Shown: piece by piece, positions 46,269 through 55,170 of the stretch
Numbering within the stretch: the first letter of the stretch is position 1
Layout of the letters: every line of letters starts with the position of its first letter
Assembly: GCA_910579175.1 (NCBI GenBank)
Contig: CAJTTB010000004.1
Location: 12,981-76,980, forward strand
Direction of reading: 5' to 3'
DNA from: an uncultured Oscillospiraceae bacterium
GTDB taxonomy: Bacteria; Bacillota; Clostridia; Oscillospirales; Ruminococcaceae
DNA length: 64,000 bases
Translations under genes and position numbers: made by a program
The notes under the pieces: generated by a model
What the model was told of the DNA's origin: nothing
Seen by the model: the letters and a program-made list of their open reading frames with translations, nothing else
Databases searched by the model: none

Positions 46269-46805
46269 ATGGAATTAAAGGGTTCAAGAACACATGCAAA
46301 TTTGATGGCGGCTTTTGCAGGAGAGTCTCAAGCGAGAAATAAGTATACTTATTATGCGTCTAAAGCAAAAAAAGAAGGGTATGTACAGATTGCCTCATTG
46401 TTTGAAGAAACTGCAAACAATGAAAAAGAACATGCTAAAATTTGGTTTAAACTATTGCATGATGGTATTCCAGATACAGCAACAAATCTATTAGATGCTG
46501 CTGGAGGAGAACATTATGAATGGACTGAAATGTATGATGAATTTGCAAAGGTAGCAAAAGAAGAAGGATTTACGAAAATTGCATATTTGTTTGAAGCTGT
46601 TGGTAAAATTGAAAAAGAGCATGAAGAACGCTATCGTAAATTATTGGAAAATCTAAAAGGCGATTTGGTGTTCTCAAGAGATGGAGATGTGGTCTGGCAA
46701 TGTGCAAACTGCGGTCATATTCATGTTGGCAAAAAGGCTCCAGAGGTTTGTCCAGTATGTGAGCATCCAAAGGCATATTTTCAAATTGCAGCAAAAAATT
46801 ATTAA
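46269..46805 (+). CDS. rbr: Rubrerythrin
   Basis: This 178-residue peroxide-reducing protein of anaerobes has an N-terminal four-helix diiron domain (SRTHANLMAAFAGESQARNK, EETANNEKEHAKIW, then EKEHEERYRKLL, supplying the Glu/His ligands) and a C-terminal rubredoxin domain with two CxxC pairs (CANCGH and CPVCEHP). Length and order are the classical Rbr form. It has its own promoter and supports an anaerobic lifestyle. Confidence 0.96.
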   Translation: MELKGSRTHANLMAAFAGESQARNKYTYYASKAKKEGYVQIASLFEETANNEKEHAKIWFKLLHDGIPDTATNLLDAAGGEHYEWTEMYDEFAKVAKEEGFTKIAYLFEAVGKIEKEHEERYRKLLENLKGDLVFSRDGDVVWQCANCGHIHVGKKAPEVCPVCEHPKAYFQIAAKNY

Positions 46806-46835
46806 TGGAAAACAAAATTGTTTTTGTAAAAAGGC

Positions 46836-46980
46836 TTGATTTTTGATAAAGACTGTGTTATGATAATCACCTGAGAGTATCTATACTCCGTTGTTCTAGT
46901 TTAGAATAACAGATTCTTATGCAATGATGGCAAAATCTATCATTGCTAGAAATAAGATTATCGTGTGAGGTGAATTGATA
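46836..46980 (+). promoter_or_regulatory. Promoter and structured leader of rpmE
   Basis: TTGATT (46836-46841), 17 bp and TATGAT (46859-46864) predict a transcript start near 46871, leaving a leader of about 110 nt. It can form GAGTA/TACTC (46875-46888), TTCTA/TAGAA (46894-46906) and a strong GCAATGAT/ATCATTGC hairpin (46921-46946) just before the ribosome site. Ribosomal protein leaders that bind their own product, including L31 leaders, are known in firmicutes. This may be one; I could not test it against a covariance model. Confidence 0.55.
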
Positions 46981-47181
46981 ATGAAACAAGGTATTCATCC
47001 AGATTACAAACCTGCTACAATTACCTGTGCTTGTGGAGAAGTGATTCAAACTCGTTCCACAAAAGGTGATATCAAAGTAGAAATTTGTTCAAAATGTCAT
47101 CCTTTCTTTACTGGCAGACAAAAATTAGTAGATGCTGGTGGACGTGTTGACAGATTTAAGAAACGTTTTGGTATGAAATAA
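46981..47181 (+). CDS. rpmE: 50S ribosomal protein L31 (zinc type)
   Basis: This 66-residue L31 has the zinc-binding cysteines intact in TCACGE (residues 16-21) and CSKCHPFFTG (37-46), so it is the primary, zinc-containing form rather than the cysteine-free YtiA type. The start at 46981 follows GAGGTG. The family end RVDRFKKRFG is present. Confidence 0.97.
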   Translation: MKQGIHPDYKPATITCACGEVIQTRSTKGDIKVEICSKCHPFFTGRQKLVDAGGRVDRFKKRFGMK

Positions 47182-47202
47182 TTTTTTATCATTGGCTTTG
47201 TA

Positions 47203-47233
47203 AGGCGATGCAAAGAAATTCTTTGCATCGCCT
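47203..47233. terminator. Hairpin after rpmE (probable terminator)
   Basis: AGGCGATGCAAAG and CTTTGCATCGCCT form a perfect 13-bp stem with a 5-nt loop, 21 bp after rpmE. The T-run is missing on the plus side, so termination may be weak. Confidence 0.65.
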
Positions 47234-47277
47234 AAAGTTTGTATTGGCATATATGTATCATAATAGGAGGGTGTTTT

Positions 47278-47916
47278 TTGGAACGGGAATATAAAACAAT
47301 TGCAGCCTATGCACAAGATGAATTCATAGAAAAAAAATCGCGCTTTATCGGTTCTATTCTTCCATGCAAAACGGAACTAGAAGCACTTGACTTTATAGAA
47401 CAAAAACGCAAACAGTATTGGGATGCAACACACAATGTATATGCCTATATTATTAGACAGCCTGGTACACCTACACCAATTAAGCGCTCTTCTGATGATG
47501 GTGAGCCACAAGGGACGGCTGGTCATCCGGTTTTGGATGTATTGGAAAAAGAAGGACTAACCGATTTATGTGTGGTGGCAACACGTTATTTTGGAGGGGT
47601 TATGCTGGGAGCAGGTGGTCTGGTAAGAGCATATTCTCACACTTCTAAGATAGCAGTTGACGCTGCCGAAATTTTAAATATGTCTATCTGCAAACTATAT
47701 CAATTGGAATTTGACTATCATCTTTATGGGAAGATTAGCTATATTTTGCCAAATTATCAAACAAGAATAGAAAGTTCTGATTTTGGGGAATCGGTAAAGA
47801 TGAAAATTTCAATTCGCTATGACCGAACAGAAAGGTTTTTAAAAGAATTAACAGAATTAACAAATGGTCAGGTGATTCCTATCGAAATTTTAGAACAATA
47901 TGAAAATATGAAATAA
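47278..47916 (+). CDS. yigZ: YigZ/IMPACT-family protein
   Basis: This 212-residue member of the UPF0029/IMPACT family has DATHNVYAYI, the family core SSDDGEPQGTAGHPVLDVL (about residues 68-86) and ATRYFGGVMLGAGGLVRAY. Relatives act on translation or on peptide and RNA binding; the bacterial role is unclear. The start is TTG 47278, 6 bp after AGGAGGG; the longer in-frame opening has no ribosome site. Confidence 0.92.
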   Translation: MEREYKTIAAYAQDEFIEKKSRFIGSILPCKTELEALDFIEQKRKQYWDATHNVYAYIIRQPGTPTPIKRSSDDGEPQGTAGHPVLDVLEKEGLTDLCVVATRYFGGVMLGAGGLVRAYSHTSKIAVDAAEILNMSICKLYQLEFDYHLYGKISYILPNYQTRIESSDFGESVKMKISIRYDRTERFLKELTELTNGQVIPIEILEQYENMK

Positions 47917-47982
47917 ATCTTGGAAAAAAAGAGGATTTGTGCTGTTTTAAGTTGTATATATTAGGTAGAGGGGGGTGATTTC

Positions 47983-49737
47983 ATGGCGATTCCACAAAGC
48001 TTTATTCAACAATTATTAATGCGTTGTGAAATTGAAGATGTTATCTCTAATTATGTGGTGCTCAAACGTGAGGGACGCAATCGAAAGGCACTTTGTCCCT
48101 TTCATTCTGAAAAAACTCCATCTATGGTAATATATCCAGATACCCAATCATTTTATTGTTTTGGATGTGGAACGGGTGGCGATGTGATTACTTTTGTGAT
48201 GAAAGCGGAGAATCTAGGATATGTGGAAGCGATTCGACTTTTAGCCGAGCGCGTTGGAATGACTGTCCCAGATGAAGCATATGATGATAAAACTTCTGCT
48301 TTAAAAATGAAGATATTAGAGATTAATCGTACAGCTGCACGTTTTTATCACAATTGTTTGAAATCTGCTCAAGGAAAGCCAGCGCTTTATTATCTAAAAA
48401 ATCGACAACTAGAAAATCGAATGATTGTAAAGTATGGTTTGGGATATGCTCCAGAAGGGTGGAACCATCTGCTAAATCATTTGAAAGAAAAAGGGTATAC
48501 CCTTTCGCAAATGGAAGCTGCCAATGTGATTGTAAAGGGAAGAAATGGAAGTTATTATGATTTTTTTAGAAATCGCGTTATCTTTCCAGTCATTGACCTG
48601 CGAGGGAATGTCATTGCTTTTGGTGGGCGTGTATTAGATGATAGCAAACCCAAATATTTAAATACTTCGGATACTTTAGTATTTAAAAAAAGTCGAAATT
48701 TGTTTTCGATGAATTTTGCCAAAAACGCAGCACAAAAACAGTTGGTATTGGCAGAGGGCTATATGGATGTCATTGCAATTCATGCGGCGGGATTTGAAAA
48801 TGTGGTTGCAACTTTGGGAACTTCTTTGACCAATGAACAGGCGAGATTGATTTCCAAATATACCAAAGAGGTGGTAATAGCTTATGATTCCGATGGTGCA
48901 GGACGGTCGGCAACTCATCGAGCGATTAATTTGTTGTCTGAAGTGTCGGTTGCGGTGAAAACACTTAACATGGAAGGGGCAAAAGATCCAGATGAATATA
49001 TTAAAAAATTTGGAGCCAAACGGTTTTCTTTGTTGTTAGATGGTGCCTCTAATGTCATAGAGTTTGAATTAAATCAATTAAAAAACACATTTGATACACA
49101 GACAACCGACGGAAAGCTGGAGTATATCCGGCGTGCGGTGCAGGTTATCAGCAGTGTTCAAAATCGACTGGAACGAGAGGTCTATGCGGGAATTGCTGCA
49201 AAACAAGCAGGTGTTGCCTGTGAGTCTATTTTGTCTCAGGCAGATGTTATGATGCGACGCAAAAGAAAAAGTGAAGAAAAAAAACAATGGGAAGATATTC
49301 AAAGTAATCGCAAAATATTGTTGGACAAAGTCAACCCGCAAAAGGGAGAATTTTTAAAAGAAGCTCTGGCAGAAGAGGGAATTATTGCGTTTTTGTTCCG
49401 CAATCCAGATTATGGTGATTATATTTTATCTGCGATTCAACCAGAAGATTTTGTGACAACATTTAATAAACGAGTATTTCAAACAATCGTGGATAAACTA
49501 AAAGAACATTCTGAAATTCATTTGACTTTTTTAACACCGTTGTTTACACCAGAAGAAAATAGCAGAATTTCTCAGATATTGGCAACCAGTGGCGATCAGG
49601 CACAGACAAAGGAATTGCTAGATGATTATATAGATGTATTAAAGGTACATAAAGAGAGCTTGAAAGCGAAAGATATCTCTACAATGGATTTAGATGAAAT
49701 AGAAAAATTTAGACAGAGCAGAAGAAAAAAAGGATAA
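47983..49737 (+). CDS. dnaG: DNA primase
   Basis: This 584-residue primase makes RNA primers for replication. It shows the CHC2 zinc ribbon (CPFHSEKTPSM, then YCFGCGTGGD, residues about 38-68), the Toprim core with LAEGYMDVIAIHAAGF (about 256-271) and YDSDGAGRSATHRA (about 305), and a C-terminal DnaB-interaction domain. It lies 30 bp before rpoD, the conserved dnaG-rpoD pair of firmicutes. Confidence 0.97.
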   Translation: MAIPQSFIQQLLMRCEIEDVISNYVVLKREGRNRKALCPFHSEKTPSMVIYPDTQSFYCFGCGTGGDVITFVMKAENLGYVEAIRLLAERVGMTVPDEAYDDKTSALKMKILEINRTAARFYHNCLKSAQGKPALYYLKNRQLENRMIVKYGLGYAPEGWNHLLNHLKEKGYTLSQMEAANVIVKGRNGSYYDFFRNRVIFPVIDLRGNVIAFGGRVLDDSKPKYLNTSDTLVFKKSRNLFSMNFAKNAAQKQLVLAEGYMDVIAIHAAGFENVVATLGTSLTNEQARLISKYTKEVVIAYDSDGAGRSATHRAINLLSEVSVAVKTLNMEGAKDPDEYIKKFGAKRFSLLLDGASNVIEFELNQLKNTFDTQTTDGKLEYIRRAVQVISSVQNRLEREVYAGIAAKQAGVACESILSQADVMMRRKRKSEEKKQWEDIQSNRKILLDKVNPQKGEFLKEALAEEGIIAFLFRNPDYGDYILSAIQPEDFVTTFNKRVFQTIVDKLKEHSEIHLTFLTPLFTPEENSRISQILATSGDQAQTKELLDDYIDVLKVHKESLKAKDISTMDLDEIEKFRQSRRKKG

Positions 49738-49767
49738 TTTTCAATCTGCTTAAAAAGGGAGAACGAT

Positions 49768-50853
49768 ATGGGTATTGCAGAAAAAAAATCCGCAGTCATC
49801 GATTTGATGGAACAGGGAAAAGCTCGGGGCAAATTGACAACCAAAGAGATTACAGATGCACTTGAAGAATTGGATTTTGATGTTGAACAGATGGACAAGT
49901 TATATGAGTCTTTAGAAAGTTTAAACATTGATATTATCGAAGATTATATTCCAGAAGATATTGAATTTGCAAAAAGTCCAAACTTAAATGTAGAGATTGA
50001 ATCAACTCTAGTAGCAGAAGGTGTGAATATTGATGACCCTGTAAAGGTGTATTTAAAGGAAATTGGACGAGTTCCATTGCTTTCTGCAGAAGAGGAAATT
50101 GATTTGGCAACCAGAATGCAAAGCGGAGATGTCTATGCAAAAAAACGCTTGTCTGAAGCGAATTTACGTCTGGTGGTTAGCATTGCCAAACGTTATGTGG
50201 GACGTGGAATGCCTTTTTTGGATTTGATTCAGGAAGGCAATTTGGGGCTGATCAAAGCGGTTGAAAAGTTTGATTATACAAAGGGCTTTAAATTTTCTAC
50301 TTATGCAACTTGGTGGATACGTCAGGCGATTACAAGAGCGATTGCAGATCAAGCAAGAACCATTCGTATTCCAGTTCATATGGTGGAGACCATTAATAAG
50401 GTGAAAAAAGTCAGTAGCCAACTGCTGCATAAAAATGGACATGAACCCAGCGCGGAAGAAATTTCTGCGGTATTGGATATGCCAATTGATAAGGTACGGG
50501 AAATTATTCGAGCAGCCCAAGAACCTGTTTCATTGGAAACACCAATTGGAGAAGAAGAAGACAGCCATCTTGGAGACTTTATTCCCGACGATGATGCACC
50601 AGCACCTGCAGATGCAGCTTCTCATACTTTATTAAAAGAACAATTAAATGATGTGCTTTCCACCTTAACAGAACGAGAAGAAAAAGTATTGCGTCTTCGC
50701 TTTGGATTGGAAGATGGACGCTCTCGTACATTGGAGGAAGTTGGAAAAGAATTTGATGTAACAAGAGAACGCATTCGTCAGATTGAAGCAAAGGCATTGC
50801 GTAAATTGCGCCATCCAAGTCGCAGTAAGAAATTAAAAGATTTTATTGACTAA
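49768..50853 (+). CDS. rpoD: Primary sigma factor SigA/RpoD
   Basis: This 361-residue primary sigma factor has region 1.1 at the N-terminus, region 1.2 DPVKVYLKEIGRVPLL, region 2 (RLVVSIAKRYVGRGMPFLDL and YATWWIRQAITRAI), region 3 IPVHMVETINK and region 4 LTEREEKVLRLRFGLEDG with the helix-turn-helix VTRERIRQIEAKAL. Length and order match clostridial SigA. It is the likely reader of the TTGACA/TATAAT promoters found in this window. Confidence 0.98.
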   Translation: MGIAEKKSAVIDLMEQGKARGKLTTKEITDALEELDFDVEQMDKLYESLESLNIDIIEDYIPEDIEFAKSPNLNVEIESTLVAEGVNIDDPVKVYLKEIGRVPLLSAEEEIDLATRMQSGDVYAKKRLSEANLRLVVSIAKRYVGRGMPFLDLIQEGNLGLIKAVEKFDYTKGFKFSTYATWWIRQAITRAIADQARTIRIPVHMVETINKVKKVSSQLLHKNGHEPSAEEISAVLDMPIDKVREIIRAAQEPVSLETPIGEEEDSHLGDFIPDDDAPAPADAASHTLLKEQLNDVLSTLTEREEKVLRLRFGLEDGRSRTLEEVGKEFDVTRERIRQIEAKALRKLRHPSRSKKLKDFID

Positions 50854-51564
50854 AAAATACTGTTTTGGAAAATATTGCATCTGGTGTTTTTTTGACACAT
50901 AGTGTAGATTATGATATAATCAGAGTGAAATCAGTCGTTTGAAATCAAGTGGCTGTGATTTCGCTAAATGAAAAGAATGATGTAAAACTTGGAAAAGATA
51001 GAAATTATCTAATCAATATTTGTAAAGATAATAGGGGAACAATTGATTAGAGCATAAAGTCGATTGACTTAAAAAGATGGGCATTTTATGGAGTAAATAA
51101 GAAAGGAGAAGCTACGAAATACAATAAACAGAATTGTATAGTTTTACAAAATAACAGAAATCGTTATGTAAAATAAAGCGATTCTTTAGCTGTCTGTTTT
51201 ATAAAGTTTGGGAAAACAAAATAAAACTGTTTTGATTGTGCGGTTTTTAGAAAAATTTAATCAAAAAACTACATCCTATGACATGATTGAGCAAATGGCG
51301 ATTGCAAAAACTGATTTGATAGATATTGGAATCTGATGTAGTAAAGATAAAGTGGACATACCTACAAGATGGCATGAGAAATCATGATCGATTTGTACCA
51401 ATATTGGATTGGAAATCGATGACTGTAAAAGATAAAGTAAAAACAATTTTTTAGGATGTTGATTGATAAATGGACTACATCATAAAAAATTGTCACCCAA
51501 GCGCACACTAGTAACCATCTTGATATACATATTTGTTTATATTTTGAGTAGCAATATAAAACTT
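50854..51564 (+). promoter_or_regulatory. Perfect consensus promoter followed by a non-coding stretch
   Basis: TTGACA (50892-50897) and TATAAT (50915-50920) are exactly 17 bp apart, the full SigA consensus. No intact gene follows for about 640 bp before the Rrf2 gene. Near the predicted start, GAAATCA and TGATTTC can pair (about 50926-50961). AAAGGAG at 51102-51108 is followed by ACG and a 20-codon frame, as if a start ATG was lost, and further broken frames lie to 51450. It may hold a small RNA, a long Rrf2 leader, or gene debris. Confidence 0.5.
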
Positions 51565-51975
51565 ATGCATATTACATTAGAAACCGATTATGCGATTAGG
51601 ATTATCACTTATTTGATTCGAGAAAGGCAACGTGTCGACGCAAAAAAAATCTCGGATGAAACAGAAGTTACTTTGCGTTTTGCTTTGAAAATATTGCGCA
51701 AATTGGTAGCTGCTGGCTTTGTAAACTCCTTTAAAGGTGTAAAAGGTGGATATGAGTATGCAAAAGAATCTCCCAAAGATTTGTCTTTGTATGATGTCAT
51801 TGTTGTCGTTGAAGGAGAATGCTTTCTTAGTAGGTGCTTAGATGTCCGTATTGGATGTAATCGCCGCAATGCTTCCAATCGTTCGGATTGTTGTAAAGTT
51901 CAAAGGGAGTTTGCAAAAGTATCTGCACATTTAAAAAATGATTTAAAGGAAATTACATTTGAAAGACTTATTTGA
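51565..51975 (+). CDS. Rrf2-family transcription regulator
   Basis: This 136-residue Rrf2 protein begins MHITLETDYAIRIITYLI and has the winged helix KKISDETEVTLRFALKILRKL and the wing GFVNSFKGVKGGYEYA. Its C-terminal part has five cysteines (CFLSRC, then GC, then DCC, about residues 90-112), more than the three that hold an Fe-S cluster in IscR, NsrR and RsrR-type proteins, so a redox cluster is likely but its type is unknown. No isc or suf genes are nearby. The ATG at 51565 has only a weak ribosome site. Confidence 0.88.
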   Translation: MHITLETDYAIRIITYLIRERQRVDAKKISDETEVTLRFALKILRKLVAAGFVNSFKGVKGGYEYAKESPKDLSLYDVIVVVEGECFLSRCLDVRIGCNRRNASNRSDCCKVQREFAKVSAHLKNDLKEITFERLI

Positions 51976-52041
51976 TAAAATCAGTAACATTTAAAAAGGA
52001 ATTATACTATAAATCGCCCACAAAAGTGGTCGTTTCATCAT

Positions 52042-52079
52042 AAAAAGTCCGATCAATCTCGAAGTTGACCGAACTTTTT
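52042..52079. terminator. Hairpin downstream of the Rrf2 gene
   Basis: AAAAGTCCGATCAA and TTGACCGAACTTTT pair at 12 of 14 positions around an 8-nt loop with a T-rich end, about 65 bp after the Rrf2 stop. It is a plausible terminator. Confidence 0.65.
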
Positions 52080-52394
52080 GATCTATTTAAAAACTCCTTT
52101 CAATAAAGAACGAGCAAAGGCGATTCTATGGGCTAAGATAAATAGCCACCTTTTTCATATTTTACTTGATTGAAAGTTGTTGTACTATATATTATGTGGA
52201 TAATGGTAAAAAGCCACTACTTGCAAATTGCGCAAGTAGTGGCTTTTTTGATATATGAGAACAATTGGGTAGATTAGAATCTCATTTGAATGAATTGGAA
52301 GAAAAAACAGCTAAAAAAATTTTTTATAAAAGCAATATGATTTTCAACCATGTGTGCAACACAGACTGTAAGAGCATGGTTACACAAAGTAACA
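52080..52394. terminator. Intergenic stretch with a strong terminator hairpin
   Basis: No gene is seen. AAAAAGCCACTACTTGC and GCAAGTAGTGGCTTTTT (52208-52249) form a 16-17-bp hairpin with A- and T-runs, one of the strongest terminators in the window. It suggests that a transcript ends here, although no gene directly precedes it on the plus strand. Confidence 0.8.
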
Positions 52395-52724
52395 TTATTT
52401 TTGTGCATATTTTAAGTCATTTTCAAAATCTGATGGTGTAGGTTTTAAATGACCAGTATAAAAGTCTAAACGTGGATTCCAAAGCGTTTCAAATTCTAAT
52501 TGAGAGATATTGAAGATTTGAAATTCTCCCATATTGTTTATTTCCTCATTTGAATCATAGGGTTCTTCTGATACATATGCTTCGTGTATACCCAGGTACT
52601 CAATATGTCTGTCTGGAAATATTTCAATCTGTCTGGTAGAATAACGCTCTTCATCCAATTCTGCGAAGATTAAGATAGGTGTTTGCATATCAATATAATT
52701 CCAATAGTATTTTACATATTCCAA
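52395..52724 (-). CDS. DUF6881-like small protein
   Basis: This protein of about 109 residues starts at TTG 52724, 7 bp after AAAGGAG. MEYVKYYWNY, ILIFAELDEERYSTRQIEIF and the acidic tail FETLWNPRLDFY resemble the DUF6881 domain, which is seen next to polymorphic toxins and may act as immunity. Here it stands alone with no toxin gene in the window. It lies 13 bp after the AEC transporter gene and probably shares its transcript. The family call is from memory of the pattern. Confidence 0.6.
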   Translation of the reverse strand: MEYVKYYWNYIDMQTPILIFAELDEERYSTRQIEIFPDRHIEYLGIHEAYVSEEPYDSNEEINNMGEFQIFNISQLEFETLWNPRLDFYTGHLKPTPSDFENDLKYAQK

Positions 52725-52737
52725 ATAAAACACTCCT

Positions 52738-53682
52738 TTATGTTAGCAACATCGTTGTGAATAAAATCACAGGCGGCATGGTAATAATTGTCATAAGACT
52801 AGAAAGTGTAAAAACTTTTGTTGCATATTCGGCATCATTGTGATATTTTTCCGCAAAGATGATGGTCATTGCTGCTGCTGGACAGGCGGAAATAATAATA
52901 TTGTTGATTAAAATATTTTGATTGACTGGTATGAACATAGAAATCAATAGGACAATGAGCGGAATGAGAAGATTAGAAATCGCGACAACTTTATACACCT
53001 TTAAACTTTTAAAGGCAGATAATATGTTGGTTTGTGCCAGTGTAACTCCTACCACCAACATAGCAATGGGAGTATTGAGTGCACCAATATAATCAATTGT
53101 TTTTAAAAGCACTTCAGGAATTGGAATGGCAAATAAAAAGACAATTAGACCAACTAAAAAACTAATCAGAGCGGGAGAAAGTAACAGTTGAAAAAGTGGA
53201 AGTTTCATTTTTTGATTTTTATCTTCTCGATTTTTCATCATAATACTGACACCATGTGTCCAAGTAAAGACATTTCCAATACAGATGAATGCAGTTGTAT
53301 AAAAAACACCTTCAGCGCCAAGTACTGCTGCTGCCAACGGAATTCCCATAAAACCATTGTTGGGGTAGATAATTGCAAAGCGTTCAATGGTTGCGTTGGG
53401 GTTATTTTTATTCCGAATCAAAAGATAAGCGACTGCAAAGGCAACCAAATAGCTTAAAATGGCAAGTCCAAAAGCAATTAAGAGATTGATTAACAATTCA
53501 TCTGTTCTTTTCTGTGTGAAAGATGATAAAATAATTGCTGGAGTAATGATGTACAACAAAAAGTCGGTAATTTGTTTGATACCAACGCGGTCAATCATTT
53601 TGATTTTATATGCGAAAAAGCCAACAAAAATTAACAAAAACATGATAATAATTTGTTGTCCAACAATGAGAGCAAATTCCAA
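52738..53682 (-). CDS. AEC-family transporter (auxin efflux carrier type)
   Basis: This 314-residue membrane protein has about ten helices in two five-helix halves, and the family pattern IYPNNGFMGIPLAAAVLG (about residues 105-122) plus a late SACPAAAMTIIFAEKY. Bacterial members often carry malate or other organic acids. It starts at TTG 53682, 8 bp after AAGGAGG. Confidence 0.9.
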   Translation of the reverse strand: MEFALIVGQQIIIMFLLIFVGFFAYKIKMIDRVGIKQITDFLLYIITPAIILSSFTQKRTDELLINLLIAFGLAILSYLVAFAVAYLLIRNKNNPNATIERFAIIYPNNGFMGIPLAAAVLGAEGVFYTTAFICIGNVFTWTHGVSIMMKNREDKNQKMKLPLFQLLLSPALISFLVGLIVFLFAIPIPEVLLKTIDYIGALNTPIAMLVVGVTLAQTNILSAFKSLKVYKVVAISNLLIPLIVLLISMFIPVNQNILINNIIISACPAAAMTIIFAEKYHNDAEYATKVFTLSSLMTIITMPPVILFTTMLLT

Positions 53683-53752
53683 GATAGTTCCTCCTTATCG
53701 ATTGTCATTTATCAAGAAAGCAGTCAACTAGATAAGCTGACTGCCTTGATGA

Positions 53753-54874
53753 TTATTTTGTAAATTCTTGAAACAGTGCGCCAATTTCTTTTAGTCGCTG
53801 TGGAATTGCAATTTTTTGTGGACATTTTTCCATGCAGGCGCCACATTCTATACAAAGGGAATCGTCACAGTCGGACTTTTCTTTTCTAGCATTGACAAAG
53901 CCATCTTTGTATTTGGATAACATGTAGTTGTTGTAAATTTTAAACATTTCTGGAATGTTGACACTTGCTGGACAGTCAATACAATATTTACATTCGGTAC
54001 AGGGAATTAAGGAAGTTTTCTTGTGGATTGTAAGCGCTTTTTGAATCAAAGCCTGTTCTTCATCGGTCAATGGTTGAAATTCATCAAATGTTTTTATATT
54101 ATCCAGTACATGCTCTTCCAGAGACATACCACTTAAAACAGTCAAGACATTTGGCAAAGATGCAACATATTTCATTGCCCAAGAGGTGATGGATTGATTT
54201 GGTGCATAGTCTAATAACACCTGATTGGCATCTCCTGAAAGATTGCTCAATGCACCGCCGCGCGCAGGTTCCATAACCACACAGGGAATGTTGTATTTGC
54301 ACAAAATTTCATATTGTTCTTTTGCCTGTTGATATTCCCAGTCTAAGTAATTGATTTGAAGTTGTGCAAAGTCCCATTGATGCTCACTACAAATTTTTTC
54401 TAAACATTCTGGAGTGTCATGGAAGGAAAAACCAATATTTTTGATTTTGCCCTGTGCTTGTTTGTCTTTGATAAAGTCATAAGCACCAAGTTTTTCACAT
54501 TTTGCATATTTTTCACTGTCAAGTGCGTGTAATAGATAAAAGTCAAAATAAGTCACTTGGCATTTTTCCAATTGATCTTGAAAAACACGTTCCAGATCTT
54601 CTGGTGTGTCGCAAGCCCAAATAGGCAATTTATTGGTGATAAAAAAACTATCTCTGGGATATTTTTTCAGTGCTTGTCCTAAAAATGATTGTGATTTTCC
54701 ATCGTGATAGCCATAAGCAGTGTCGTAGTAGTTGACACCATTTTCATAGGCGAGGTCAATCATTTTTTGGGACTGAATTGGTTCAATCTCTCCATTGACA
54801 GTTGGGAAACGCATTGCGCCAAAACCCAACAGGGAAACCTTTTGTCCAGTTTTTTCAAAGGTGCGATAATTCAT
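53753..54874 (-). CDS. Aldo/keto reductase with C-terminal [4Fe-4S] ferredoxin domain
   Basis: This 373-residue protein joins an aldo/keto reductase barrel (residues 1-275; YDTAYGYHDGKSQSFLG with the catalytic Tyr, FYLLHALDSEKY) to a two-cluster-type ferredoxin tail (CTECKYCIDCPASVNIP and CIECGACMEKCPQKIAIP). The fusion is common in anaerobes. Substrate and electron donor are unknown. It is a single gene with its own ribosome site (GGAG). Confidence 0.93.
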   Translation of the reverse strand: MNYRTFEKTGQKVSLLGFGAMRFPTVNGEIEPIQSQKMIDLAYENGVNYYDTAYGYHDGKSQSFLGQALKKYPRDSFFITNKLPIWACDTPEDLERVFQDQLEKCQVTYFDFYLLHALDSEKYAKCEKLGAYDFIKDKQAQGKIKNIGFSFHDTPECLEKICSEHQWDFAQLQINYLDWEYQQAKEQYEILCKYNIPCVVMEPARGGALSNLSGDANQVLLDYAPNQSITSWAMKYVASLPNVLTVLSGMSLEEHVLDNIKTFDEFQPLTDEEQALIQKALTIHKKTSLIPCTECKYCIDCPASVNIPEMFKIYNNYMLSKYKDGFVNARKEKSDCDDSLCIECGACMEKCPQKIAIPQRLKEIGALFQEFTK

Positions 54875-55058
54875 AAAACTCCTCCATTACATCACTATTT
54901 TGTAAAAAATATATTTATGATAAAAATGAAACGAAAGGTTCTTTGATTGATATAAAGTAGAACGATTCGCTTTTTCCATAAATATAGACAACAGAATATA
55001 TATCTATCTTTATTATATTACTTATTTATAAAAAATCAATAAATTTTGCCTTGCTTTA

Positions 55059-55087
55059 TTGACGTTCACAAATTGTTTTAGTAGAAT
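55059..55087 (+). promoter_or_regulatory. Promoter of rpe
   Basis: TTGACG (55059-55064) and TAGAAT (55082-55087) are 17 bp apart. A small hairpin, AGCGC-AAAG-GCGCT, sits in the leader near 55123-55137. Confidence 0.65.
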
Positions 55088-55170
55088 ATAGTTAGATTGG
55101 CTAATTGTAGTGATTTGATTGAAAGCGCAAAGGCGCTGAAAACGATAGATAGGAAAGGAAGAATCCATTG

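Noticed and set aside
50920..51120. 6S RNA downstream of the consensus promoter after rpoD
   Set aside because: I could not trace the long closing stem and central bubble expected of 6S RNA; a covariance search would be needed.
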